Part shown: positions 53,323 to 64,000 of the stretch, piece by piece | How the letters are laid out: every line of letters starts with the position of its first letter | Position numbering within the stretch: position 1 is the stretch's first letter | Source: Epiperipatus broadwayi | Taxonomy: Eukaryota; Onychophora; Udeonychophora; Euonychophora; Peripatidae | NCBI GenBank assembly: GCA_028023455.1 | Contig: JAQFVV010000512.1 | Coordinates: forward strand, 124,001-188,000 | Length of the DNA: 64,000 bases | Direction of reading: 5' to 3' | Translations under genes and position numbers: made by a program | Notes under the pieces: generated by a model | What the model saw: the letters and a program-made list of their open reading frames with translations, nothing else | Told to the model about the DNA's origin: nothing | The model's database searches: none

Positions 53323-54337
53323 CCACTTGTAATTAACTTCTAAACAAATTTTGGGATCAATCTTCAACTTTTAAAAAGTTAACCAAGATAAAGTACTTTA
53401 GTAATCATGGCTTCTTATTTTGTCAAAAGGGTCACTTAAAATTAGATTGAAAATAAACTTTGAATTCAAAACATTAGATTAAAAAAAAGAAATAAAGGCA
53501 TTATTTCCATTAATAATAATTTTATTATGAATTGTTGCTATGCATTTTTTTTCTCTTAGATCTTCTAAAGAAATTATCTTTTAAAGTAGCAAAGGTAATA
53601 TTTAATATATTTTTTTTTACTTTATATGTAATACATGTTAAAAAAACATCCCATATAATAATTTTAGCATGAATGGTTATACTTATTAAGGGTTATAAAA
53701 TGATCATTAAAATTTATTATCATTATAAACTTTAAATCCTTATAAGTACATCTTTCCAGGGTGAAAGAAATCATGTTGATATTTAGTAAGACTTTGGGGA
53801 AACAAGTACTAAAACTAAGACATTGGTAAATTTGGTTTGTTCCACAAATAATTCATTTGTATAAGAGATGGTGGATTTCTCTAACAACAAAATCACTTTA
53901 TCCAAGAGATGTTAATTCCCCTCGTTATGTAGCTATTTTGTTTTTTGTGTAAGAGATGATAAAATTCCACTTTTTATATGTTAAATGAGAATGTACATGA
54001 ATATATGGGTCAATATATTTACTTTTGCCACTTATTAAATAAGCCATTACTTGGGATTCTAAACCTGTTTTATTAGAAGCTTCCTATATAACGTTTTCTG
54101 TCAGGAGATATGTTAAATGTATTTCTAAAAGGAACTTTTAAATATAAAATATATATAAAAACTATTTTCTAAATTAGTTATTTATTTTGTTAGAAAATAA
54201 TTACAATATTATTTTTTAATCACCTGGTTTAAGGTATTTTCTTTTAGCTTATAGAAAATAGTACTAACATAAATAGCACCTTTTCATGGTGTTGTTGTTT
54301 TTACATTTTTCTTTAATAGTTTGAAAAGCTGTAATAT
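53323..54337. other. AT-rich stretch, no feature seen
   Basis: No gene, RNA or repeat recognised. Confidence 0.4.
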
Positions 54338-54474
54338 CTTTGTAAATCAATTTTTTTTCTCATGTGTCATAGCATTAGCCTGGAAGTGAACCCACTGACC
54401 CAGGACAACTGCTTGTAAAGCAACTGTTGCTGACCTATCGACCACTAATGCTTGACAACTTTGTAAGTCAATTT
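54338..54474 (-). mobile_element. tRNA-Val-derived SINE copy V5 with target-site duplication
   Basis: Minus-strand head (AGTTGCTTTACAAGCAGTTG anticodon arm) and tail (ATGACACATGAGAAAAAAA), with the same internal insertion before the B box as copy V1. Flanks are CTTTGTAAATCAATTT (54,338-54,353) and CTTTGTAAGTCAATTT (54,459-54,474), 15 of 16 identical. Confidence 0.82.
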
Positions 54475-54681
54475 GTTATTAATGATAATATAAATTTACT
54501 TCAAGGGTCATAAAGTGTATGTTGCTTTTTAAAATTATTTCTTTTATAAAGTTAACACCTATCATTGATTTATGGTTACATGTATTAGATTCACTATGAC
54601 ATTTTGATATTTACAGTGAAACATTAATTACACATACACAACAATATTTTATTTGCATAAGCATGTTAAATTCCAGTTACA

Positions 54682-54983
54682 TGCCCCCATAATAACTGCC
54701 ATGCATCCTATTATAAAGAAACTGAGACTAATATTGCCACTAGAGTGCACAGCACAGGTATCTATACAACAGAACTAAATATAAGACAGAAGGGGGCTCA
54801 ATCTTTGCTGAGCATGAAAAGACTGTTGCCCACACCTCCCAACTAACAACTACCAAAATTATCTGCACTGAAAGAAATGATGCTAAACTCAACATCAAAG
54901 AAGTCTGCTATATATTAAGTGACCCCAAAGCTATAGAAAAAAGAGAAGATTGCTTCTGCATTTCCGAAATATGGATACTATAA
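54682..54983 (+). pseudogene. GIY-YIG endonuclease fragment of a further PLE family (D)
   Basis: From 54,682 the frame reads CPHNNCHASYYKETETNIAT, then R: a Cys pair followed by a YIG-type strand (SYYKET for SYIGET) and the conserved Arg helix. After a frame change at about 54,740-54,780 it continues SIFAEHEKTVAH, TKIICTERN, LNIKEVCYILSDPKAIEKRE and SEIWIL, closing with TAA at 54,981-54,983. The IKE helix holds the catalytic Glu. The CPxxNC...YIG arrangement and the 'SEIW' end distinguish it from PLE-A and PLE-B. No RT remains upstream; a SINE sits 200 bp away. Confidence 0.6.
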
Positions 54984-56690
54984 TCAATTTGCATAAATTT
55001 ACATACTGCTTTATTACAAGATTTCTCAATTGGTAACAATCTATAATTATGGAAACTTAGACTTCCCAAAAGCACTCAGATGATTAATTAAGAATATTAA
55101 TTATTACACTATATAGCTTCATTACATGTGTATAAAGCACAATTATAAAATACAGAGTGTTGTAATATAAAAAATGATGATCTTTACATTAAAACAAACT
55201 TTAGGATTATTTATTTACTTATTCTAAATATATTTTGAGGTCAGTAAAATGCCCTTTTGATTTTGATGTATATTTATTTGAAATATACACATATGGAAAA
55301 AGAAGTCTTAGATATAAATACATTTATTTTTTATAAATTTATCTAATCAGGAGTGAGAGATTTAGTATTATTTATCTATAATATATAGTGTAGATGACCA
55401 GACTTTTAGACATTGAAGGCAACATTTTGGCAAAAGTATACCTGAGGGTGGCTACTTTTTTTTTCAGGGCTTTGAACCAGAAAACAAAAAAAAAAAAAAA
55501 AACATTGTTTGCCAGAATAAAAACCAAAACAAAAAAAAATGGTTTGAAATCCTGTTTTTTTTTTTAGAATGCACTTATAAATTGGTGTTTTTTTTAATAA
55601 AAGATTTTTAGGCACTCCCAAATATTGGTGATGTTTTTAGAAAATACTTACAAATTGGTGTTTCTATGACTACTATTAAATTACTTCAGCTTCTTCTAGT
55701 ATTCCAATTTATCCATGTCACTTAAATAGTTAATAAATTACAATTATTAAATTACCTGTAAATAATTGTTTCTAGAACTGGTCCTGAATTTTAAAACAAT
55801 TAAAGAAAAAAAGGAAATTATTGTTTTATAATTGTATTAAAATAAATGCAAATTTTACAAAAAAAAATACAAAGTAAATAAAATATTTTTTTTATTTTTT
55901 TGTTTTGATGATACTTTGTTAGAGAGAAAAAATACATAACAATAAAAATAACATTTTACAAAAATCCTTTATTTCTGTAATAATTAGATGTAAAGTGTGT
56001 TTCTTCCTTTGACATCTATTTTTTTTCATAGATAGGAAAAAGTCACATTTTCTTTTAAAATCTTGTTGGTGATTATTTGCTAGATAGATGAAGTGTTTTA
56101 AAAAGTTTACAGTTCTACATTTTCAAATCAGTTTATTAAAATCCTTGTTTCTCCAGGACAAGTTATTTCCATTTCTCCTTGAAAAAACAACAATTAAATA
56201 TTTCCAAGAATTTTACCTCTAGCATTACACCAAAATAATTTATTTTTTTCCATCTTCTTCCAACCTGGTTTATTTTTTAGATCAAGAATAACAACATGTG
56301 TTATTTTAAATTTAACTATTTTTAAATGGAAATAATTTTGAATTTTTACTTTTCTATTTTTTATTAATTTTTATATTCAAATCAGCTCTGAATTTATCAC
56401 TATAATTTGTCAATGTTCACATCAGTTTTGTAGTTGACTTCCAGAGACCTTGCAGGCGACTGGTCATTTTGATCAACATCATGGCCACACCTTATCTATA
56501 GTTACAGTTTTTGACTTGATCAATTTATAAGCAATATTAAATAAGAAAAACCAACCTCACTTTCCCATTATCTTTATAAGTACTATACAGATTTTTCCAC
56601 CCAAATACATGTTGTATTTGAAAAACCAGATTCCAGCATTATTTACCATCACAATATATACATATACATATATACAAACTATAGTACAAT
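54984..56690. other. AT-rich stretch, no gene
   Basis: Only homopolymer-rich sequence, including poly-A/T tracts with a short duplication around 55,440-55,660. The minus open frame 55,406-55,621 is driven by those tracts. Confidence 0.45.
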
Positions 56691-56693
56691 CTA

Positions 56694-57050
56694 AACAATG
56701 AGGATTGCCAATTCCTCTACAAGCTTTGTGATAAAGGCTTAGCCAGAGCCAGCACTTAAAATATCTCTGTATGACCCTTCCCCAAACCCCTGACTATGGT
56801 TTTGTGCTTTGGCACTCCTCAGAGAGGTGTCAGGGTAGGTTCAGACACTAGATCTAAAAATACCAACCCAAAGACAAGCACTTATCTAAAAGTTATCTAT
56901 TGAGTAAAAAATCTGAAATTTTTAGACAGAGATATTTTAAGTGCTGGATCTGTCTAAGCATTTATCACAAAGCTTGTAGAGGAATTAACAATCCTCATTG
57001 TTTATAACTTACAAGCTTAAGAGATAGTGTCATGTGATCTATGACTCTTA
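56694..57050 (-). mobile_element. Palindromic hammerhead-bearing repeat (retrozyme-like R3)
   Basis: Arms 56,694-56,770 and 56,926-57,002 (CAATGAGGATTGCCAATTCC...) are inverted copies. The interior has an eroded hammerhead (56,780-56,836) and the family block TATTGAGTAAAAAATCTGAA. The tail TGTCATGTGATCTATGACTC corresponds to the array's GTCATATGACC. Confidence 0.72.
56780..56836 (-). ncRNA. Decayed hammerhead ribozyme (R3)
   Basis: The minus strand reads ACCTCT, CTGAGGA, stem II GTGC/GCAC with loop CAAA, AAAA in place of GAAA, CCATAGTC, then AGGGGT pairing with stem I. The CTGANGA consensus and stem II are kept; the G of GAAA and one base of stem III are lost. Confidence 0.65.
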
Positions 57051-57221
57051 TTTTGACTATTTATAGTACAATATAGTTTTACATTTTTATTTAGTGTGTC
57101 AATACTAAAAACTTAAAAATAATATAGATATTTTATTTTATATTAAATGATGTTATTGATTGTGCATTAATAGAAAAAAAAGTTTCTTTATTCACAAATT
57201 TTTTTTAAAATTTAATTTGCC

Positions 57222-57335
57222 CTAAAAGCATGGGGATGGGATTCAGAAATTAATTAAGTCAATTGTTTTTTTTTTTATAACAAGTGCTTGAATTAATTAA
57301 TTTCTGGATCCTCACCCCATGCTTTTATTTCCAGT
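57222..57335. repeat. Short palindromic repeat
   Basis: Arms of about 48 bp: AAAAGCATGGGGATGGGATT... at 57,226 and its inverse ending CCCCATGCTTTTA at about 57,330, around a T-rich centre. Confidence 0.8.
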
Positions 57336-60060
57336 TAAATCTAAAAATCCCAACCATGGTTACTTTTTATTTTTATTTTAGTGCATAATCAAGAAAAACA
57401 TTTAATAAAAAAATATATCTATTCTTATTTAATAAATGAAAAATATATTTTACTTTTTAAATATCATATGTCTTTAGAAAGAAATTTATATTGTGAGATA
57501 CAATAAAAGATTTAGACTATTCTATATAATATAAATTATTATTTCTGTAAATAAAATTATTGTTTAAATATATTTAATGTAGGTATGTTTGAATTAAATT
57601 TATATAACAATTATGGTAAACCTAGTTCTGCTTTGCCACAAACTCTATTAGAATTGGTGGTCTAATAGTAAATAATTTTGTGAAATTTACCCTGCTTTAA
57701 TTAGTTTATTTTTATTGCCATAATAATGAGTTATTTTACAGATCATTAAAAATAAGAAAATTGAGACTCGAACTGTGTAATTAGTTTCTCATAAATGTAG
57801 CTTTCATTTTGAATACACGTTGCACTTAGTTATATTTTTATTCTTCAAATAATTAAAATAACTAAATTATTTCAAAAAGAACAAATATTATTATATGAAA
57901 TAAAAAAGATTTTATTCTGTCTTTACTAGAATAACATATATATATTTAAAATTACATTTTAAATATATCAAAAATAAATTTTTAATATATGTCATAAAAT
58001 ATATTTTATGTTGTGCTTCAAATTAATGAAAATTTATTTAAAATTAAAAAAAGCTATAAAAAACATATTTTTCCTCTAATCAAAATATAAACAAACTCAT
58101 ATTCTAATGCTGGTATGTGATCTTGAGAGCCTTCTTAATTTTAATTATTTTCGACATAAATGAACAAAAAAGAATTTTAAAACAAGATTTCTTATAAAAT
58201 TTAACCTTTCAGGGCAAAATTGGAATATTATTTTTGATCTTAGGTTGACACAAAGCCACAAAGTATTATTTGAGGATGACCTTACATTGATCACACAACA
58301 GCAATATATTTTTGCATTATATTTTACTTTAGATTAAAACGTGTATATTTATTTAAAGCTTTTTTCAAATTTCATCAAAAGTATAAGTCAAATTATTTAA
58401 ATTTACACTCTTTTATTAAATTGAATTAATAATTGTGCTAGTTTGTGTGACAAATATTGATAATGATTATATTATTTTCCAAGTTTTATTTGTATTAATT
58501 CAAACTTTATGTGCAATTCCAATATTTGAATCTTTACAAAATTATGTATCTCCATTTAAACAAATTCCTGGTTCTCATTTATTTTTAATTTTACATAATA
58601 ATTAATATTTTATTATTATACAATAATTCTTTCAATTCAAGTAATTCTTTTTATTTGAAAGAGACTAAATATCAAAGACATTATATATTTAAATTGAAAT
58701 TCTAATCTCAGAATTTTGCACCCCCCCTCCTCTGCTTTCAATTTTATATCACAACTCTGAATAAGGTCAATAAAACCTCCAATGAAAGAAAATAACATAT
58801 TTTATTATCTATCCCACACCATTTTATTAATTTATGAATTATTTATTTAATCATAATATAAAAATGGCAGACAATATAATAAAAAAAAACATCAATTGAA
58901 ACCTTCAATGCAATCATTAAAATTATTGGTCAAAAATCAAACTTGATAAGAATCTATTACAGACAATTGGATTTGCTGAATTAGAAAAAAAATATGTAAG
59001 GGCTTTATTTATTGTTTTCACATTAATATTATATGCATTTCAATTATACATTTATATCAATAATTTACTGAACATATTTCTATTTTTACTAATTATTTTC
59101 ATACTTCCTGCTTGCAGTTTTGAAATTTGAACTTACATATATAGATATGCTTTATAAAGCATCCAGTTAATAAAAAACAGTTGCTTAATGCATTTTTTGG
59201 TGCTGAGGGTGATAATCATAGCTATTTTTGCTAACATCTATATACCATTTTAAAAATACAGAATTAATAAATATTAATATTCTTATTATATTCAAAAATG
59301 TTTTAAATATTCCAATAGTTACATAATAGGACAGAATTTGATTTTTTGTTAATAACATAATTGTTGATACTGACCAGATTTGAAGTCAGGATTTGTCATT
59401 CTCCATTCATATCTCAAGTTAGTGATATAGGTCATTGCACACATGTGACAAAAATAGAAAATCCACAATAAGCCAGATCATAATCTCTCACACATATATT
59501 CAATCAATTCTTGCCATTAAAACTTGAGAAATAACTATCTTAACATTTAAGGTGTTGTTAAAAGGTAATATAAACATTAATATTATGATGTTTTTATACA
59601 AACGATTTTTAAATATTAGTAATAATATCTATAATTATGGTGCTTATCATTAAAAAGAAATTAAGCCAAATAGAATTGGCAGGGTTTTTATTTATTGGAT
59701 ACTTCATAAAGCATATTTATGTATACATTCTTGAATTTTGCTACATTTATATTAACAAAAGCCATATATATATACTACATTTTTAAAATATAAAAACAGT
59801 AACATCAGGTAAAATATTAATAATTAACTTTATGCTCTTAGTGTGTCTATTATAGTAATGAAGATTAGAAAATGTTATGAGAGTTTGTTTTCTTAAATAT
59901 TTATCTCTATAAACAAAAAGAATTTGTTTAAAAGTCATTCACCTTTTAGATGCAAAAATATTTACAGTTTTCATTGGCCACTATATATTAGCTGACTGTG
60001 ACTTTTCTTAACTAAAATAGTGCAGATATTTTCATATTCTCAAAAATACTTCAACAATAA
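57336..60060. other. AT-rich stretch; one degraded family C repeat
   Basis: No gene. The minus strand at 59,360-59,510 keeps traces of the family C repeat: a B-box-like CTGACTTCAAATCTGG and, upstream, ATTATGATCTGGCTTATTGT. The rest is unremarkable. Confidence 0.45.
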
Positions 60061-60082
60061 CATCTGTTAATATATATATATA

Positions 60083-60410
60083 TATAAATTATAACTTTTT
60101 GGGCTGTATATATATAAATTATAACTTTTTGGGCTGTACCATGTATTATTTTCCATTAAACACCGATATTTCAACAGAATAGCAACCACCATTATAAAGG
60201 TTAACTTTTGAAAGAAAAACCATTAGATCTTAAAAAATAACATGACTGTGTGTGAGATCTAATGATTTTTCTTTCAAAACTTAACCTTGATAATGGTGGT
60301 TGCTATTCCATCAAAATATCAGTGTTTAATGGAAAATAATACATGGTACAGCCCAAAAAGTTATAATTTATCTACATCATATAACCATGAAAACATTAAA
60401 TATGTATGGA
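60083..60410. repeat. Palindromic repeat, family D, with tandem-duplicated edge
   Basis: Arms at about 60,115-60,232 and 60,253-60,371 are inverted copies. The left edge block AAATTATAACTTTTTGGGC is tandemly duplicated (about 60,086 and 60,115). The right side continues ATCTACATCATATAACCATG, shared inverted with 35,560-35,600. Each arm contains a decayed TTGATAA...ATCAAAA hammerhead-like segment. Confidence 0.8.
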
Positions 60411-62006
60411 CTTTTAATTTTATCCACAGAGTTAAATGTCCAGTTAGTTGTTCAGTATTTTTTTTAAAAAAACCCATAGTTTTAATTTTGTAGTAGGCCA
60501 ACTATTCTTTGAACCAATCTATTATAATAGTTTTAAATGTCATTTTCATAAACTGTGTACAATTTTATAATACTTAATTTTGGGAGTAGCATTACACAGA
60601 AATGTTAGTGATTTAATTATAAAAATTTTAAAACTTAAAAGTATTTTAATATTAATTATTACAGTGTTAAAAGCTAATATTAGAGTAAGATCTAAAGATA
60701 CATTTAAATCTATAATGTTATGTTATTAATATTTAAATTATCTTTAACAAAAGTGGATTTTATTTAAATAACTTGTTAGTAAGAAGCATGACTTTTTTAA
60801 ACTTGTGATAAAATTTATTCAAGTAAATAATTATAAACTAGTTAATTGAAAAGCTAAATAAAAAAAATATTAGTTAAGTTACTTATTTTTAAATAAAAAA
60901 TGCATTGGTCTATGAGTATGTACATGATGTAGATTCATTTTCAACTTCTTTGTTGGTTTAATATTAAAAAATATTTTAAAACATTGGATTTAAAAGTTTT
61001 ACTAAAATTATTCTGGAAGCATAAATAAAGTAAACTAAATTTATTTAAAAGAATAGTGTAAAATAATAGTATATCTAAAGTAATGTAATATATTATGAAA
61101 TATTTTGTTTATGTTATAATACATTCTTAGTTTTTTAAATAATTTATTTTAAAGTTGTGTTAATAATTAATTAATGTCTAGACAATATATTAGTTTTAGC
61201 AATATTTCCTAGAATGCTAATTAATTTGTAAAATTTAATAACTACAGGTCAATGGTTAGTAGAGTAGATGTCAATTTCATTTATTAAAAATCAGTTCCAT
61301 GACATAGCTTATAAATTGGACTGCATAATATATTAATTCACTTTCTTGCATAGTTGTATTCTTTTACTGTCTTGTTCAAATAATTGTTAAATTTTTATTA
61401 AGTTTTAATTGCTTATAATAATTTTTGTTTATTTCTAAGTGTAAAATATGAATTTCTAATTCAATTCATTCAGAATCTGAAGATTTAAACTGAAAGTATT
61501 ACAATTTGAAATTATCATTACAAAAATGTATGATGAAAAAATTAAAAACAAAATCTATTTAAGTATTCCTATGAGATCTATGTCCTTTAAGGAATTTCTA
61601 CATTAGTCAGTATTGTTATGTAAAAACTTTTATTGATTCTACTTTACATATAAGAAATAAGCATTTTTGTAAGTTAAATTTATTACATCCAGAAATATCA
61701 AAACTACTAAAAACATTTAACTATTTAAAGAATAATGAGCAGTATTTATTTAAGAAATTTTTTTTACCAAAATATTTGCATTTTGAAAGTTTCTCTCTGG
61801 ATTTATTATCTTTGAAATGATGGACTATTAAATTCTAGATGGTACCTTCTAATAATAAGAATTTATTAATATGTTATTGCATTTGATTATGCTTTGACAT
61901 GGTAATAATTAATTTAATCCAAGTTATATATATTTTTTAAATTAGTAAAATGTATTTTAAATATACATTAATGAATGAATGACTTTTTAAATTATTATAT
62001 GTATTA
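60411..62006. other. AT-rich stretch, no recognisable gene
   Basis: No frame with RT motifs could be read upstream of the PLE-C remnant. Nothing else recognised. Confidence 0.45.
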
Positions 62007-62165
62007 CTATAAGCTATAAACATTTAATGCACGAGTTTCTATATTTTCCATGAATAAATCAGCTATTACTCCTGAGATATGTGAGCCCATAGGAGTAATA
62101 AAAACTTGTCTGTAATGCTGGCCATTGTATACAAAATATGTGTTTAAGAGATAATGTATAATCAT
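62007..62165 (-). pseudogene. PLE-C reverse transcriptase motif-B segment, inverted
   Basis: The minus strand encodes NTYFVYNGQHYRQVF, then TPMGSHISGVIADLFMENIE, and stops at 62,007-62,009. This is the PLE block running from the 'tyF.fngk.Y.Q..G' strand to RT motif B (consensus PMGSPiS). It ends where motif C should follow. Motif C lies just beyond on the opposite strand (62,198 onward), so the two halves are joined head to head. The minus-strand open frame at 62,059-62,343 is a shadow in another phase. Confidence 0.75.
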
Positions 62166-62545
62166 TATCTTTAAAATTTCTCATTTGGCTCAAAGTTATA
62201 GATGACAATTTTGCCATATGGCAACACAGAATAAATAAATTAGTTAATTTTTTCTTACATTTAAATAATATGCATCTTCCCATTAAATTTAAAATGGACT
62301 CAAAGTCTGATGGAAAACTCCATTTTCTTGATGTTCTAATCACCAGGACACCAAATAGTCTATTTTTTTCGATTTACAGAAAGAATATATACAGACAGAT
62401 ATTTCCATTTCCATTCTAATCATCACCCCACTCCGGTAGTTTCAGTAGCCAAAACTCTTTTAAATAGAGCAATTAACTTTTCAGATAAGTCACATCTGAA
62501 AGAAGAAATAAATCATATTAATAGTGTTTTTATTAGCAAATAGTT
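62166..62545 (+). pseudogene. PLE-C reverse transcriptase motif-C and thumb segment
   Basis: The plus strand encodes IWLKVIDDNFAIWQH (motif C, IDD for the usual YVDD/FIDD, followed by the PLE-typical 'IW.H'). It continues without a stop through KLHFLDVLITRTPNSLFFSI and YRKNIY. A frameshift near 62,391 moves the rest (DRYFHFHSNHHPTPVVSVAK, TLLNRAINFS) into another frame that ends at TAG 62,541-62,543. These blocks are characteristic of Penelope-type RTs ('FLDvlitR', 'tdrYl...SnHhp..k...v.tLl.Ra'). No start codon lies in this segment. Confidence 0.8.
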
Positions 62546-62579
62546 ATAATTATAAATTTATTTAAAACTTTATTTCAAG

Positions 62580-62830
62580 CCCAAAATAGACAAAATAAAA
62601 AACAAAAAGATGATAAATCAGCTATTAGGATTTGTGTGCCATATTGTACCAGATGAAAGATTTTGATTTTGTATATCATGACTGTGAGGGCTCCACTAGT
62701 CCGAAAATCAGAACTAGACATTTATTTTAAGGGTGGGCAGGATATAAGAACATGAATGTGCTGAAGTAATCTCAGGGAGAGCAAAAGCTCATGAATGTTG
62801 TTTAGACAATTGAGAAAACACTGAGACAAA
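62580..62830 (+). pseudogene. Possible PLE-C RT-EN linker and endonuclease remnant
   Basis: AIRICVPYC at about 62,620-62,650 matches the position of the PLE 'i.iPYi.g.s' linker. Farther on, weak resemblance to a GIY-YIG Arg helix (KIRTRHLF) is visible at about 62,705-62,728. Several stops interrupt it. Low confidence. Confidence 0.3.
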
Positions 62831-64000
62831 CATCAGCCTAAAATAATTACAAGAACTTTTTAAAATTATTAAACACTGACAAAATAAACATAAAAACATA
62901 ATCTAAATTTTCTTAGCATATCTTAACATTGAGTGTATGCGAGTATTAATATGTTAAATACCCAGGCAGACAAGTTTATTTCTCATCTATAACATAATAA
63001 GGGCTTATATCTTCCAACTAGTGGTTCAGCCAACCAATTCCATTTTTCCTATAGAGATTTAGTAAGTTGGATGCATGTGGAGAACAATGGGACAGCACAG
63101 ATGAGCTTTTCTTAGTCTGGAAAAGAAATGTTGGAACCAAGAATGTCCTAATTCTGCAGAACACTCATGGACAAATACATTTAAATGAGCCAATGTTATT
63201 CTCACACAAGAAAAGTAACATTTATGAACTATGTAATCAGAGTTATAGAAAATAAAGCTGTACCAAGAAAACAAAATCCTATATCCTCTAAACTGCCATG
63301 CAAAGGATCAGTGGTCTTGCAGAAAACACAAACCAAGTTTGATTAAGTTTGATGACAAAGCAAGCAAACAAAAAAAACACAGAAGACTAAAAGAAAACTA
63401 CTTAGGTCGGTCTGAGTATTTATCAAGGGTTAATCATAGAACTGAGAAAATATTAAGCATATAAAATATCACTCGCCATACACTCTTAAATAAATAATAT
63501 TTTTAAGATGGAAAATCCTGCTACTAAGATTGTAACGTAAAAATAAAAAAAACTACATTAATATGTAAGCTGATAAGTTACACATCATAAATATAATTTC
63601 TTTTTAAGATTAAGCTGAGATTTTTTCTACAGACATTTAGAGATTTAGCCCTGATTTTGATATGGAAAGGTAAGTTACCTCAAGATAATATTAATTTCTG
63701 TGGTTCACACAAAGTTCAGTTTATAGAATTCTATACAATGGCTGTCAATTGCTACAGTTTCAGAAGAATGGAGGCACTATCGGGATTCGCTCTGGACTTA
63801 ACACTAGGTCATAATTGAAGTCACTATTTGGAGCTCTGGAGGTTCATCTTTGGAAAGGCTCAACCCATCATGTTGTGGAGATTCTTCATGGCATATATTA
63901 TAGGCATGGCATCTGAATGGTGGCTACTATCACAGCAAATAGAATTATTGTTGGTCAACAGAAATTCAACTTGGTGATTCTCGTGGAACAAATATCAAAT
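62831..64000. other. No recognisable feature
   Basis: Slightly less AT-rich than the rest. The opposed open frames at 63,059-63,274 and 63,067-63,255 have no motif, and no repeat family was recognised. Confidence 0.45.

Noticed and set aside
62059-62343. 94-codon minus-strand ORF as a gene
   Set aside because: It is a shadow frame. The true PLE motif-B segment is in another minus frame over 62,007-62,165, and the plus strand encodes motif C onward.
63059-63274. Overlapping opposed ORFs near the window end
   Set aside because: No motif, no codon-use signal I can judge by eye, and no repeat or gene context.

Overview
The window looks like non-genic DNA from an AT-rich animal nuclear genome (about one quarter G+C by eye). 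No host protein-coding gene, rRNA or bacterial-type operon is recognisable. What can be read is almost entirely mobile-element DNA and simple repeats: Penelope-like retroelements (PLEs) with GIY-YIG endonucleases, tRNA-derived SINEs with poly-A tails and target-site duplications, a mariner-like transposon, an LTR-retrotransposon remnant, and (TA)n, (TATC)n and (AAT)n microsatellites. This mix suits an invertebrate metazoan. I cannot name the species.

Layout. 1-2,100: no feature. 2,200-4,735: degenerate PLE copy A1 (N-terminus, RT, GIY-YIG). 9,700-12,290: (TA)n, then a minus-strand LTR-element remnant with a coiled-coil gag-like ORF and a tRNA-Lys-type primer-binding site. 17,057-18,990: PLE copy A2, with inverted 3' ends on both sides. 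22,070-23,165: TIR-flanked PLE tail, two tRNA-like SINEs and a palindrome. 25,400-29,110: SINEs, a palindrome and a long TATC satellite. 33,125-34,740: palindromes and a 0.9-kb mariner. 35,390-40,500: a hammerhead-bearing palindrome, a SINE and a PLE-B fragment. 41,448-45,990: a tandem array of 370-bp units inserted into another repeat. 49,950-57,335: three SINEs, two further hammerhead-related elements, a palindromic element and a GIY-YIG fragment. 60,060-60,410: another palindrome. 62,007-62,545: PLE-C, internally inverted.

The most interesting system is at 41,814-45,930. Ten full 370-bp units plus a partial unit lie head to tail, followed by an inverted partial unit. Every unit carries a minus-strand type I hammerhead ribozyme core (CTGATGA, short stem II, GAAA, self-complementary stem III ACCGCGGT, GTC cleavage triplet, stem I closed by ACCTCA/TGAGGT). 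The whole array is bracketed by a 14-16 bp direct repeat that interrupts a repeat recognisable elsewhere in the window. That is what a retrozyme would leave: a self-cleaving circular RNA reverse-transcribed as a concatemer and integrated in one event. Diverged relatives with the same hammerhead lie at 37,522-37,860, 51,490-51,860 and 56,694-57,050. The PLEs here are candidate suppliers of the reverse transcriptase. They show the same kind of inverted ends, and PLEs are known from other animals to be associated with hammerhead ribozymes. The link to PLEs is inference.
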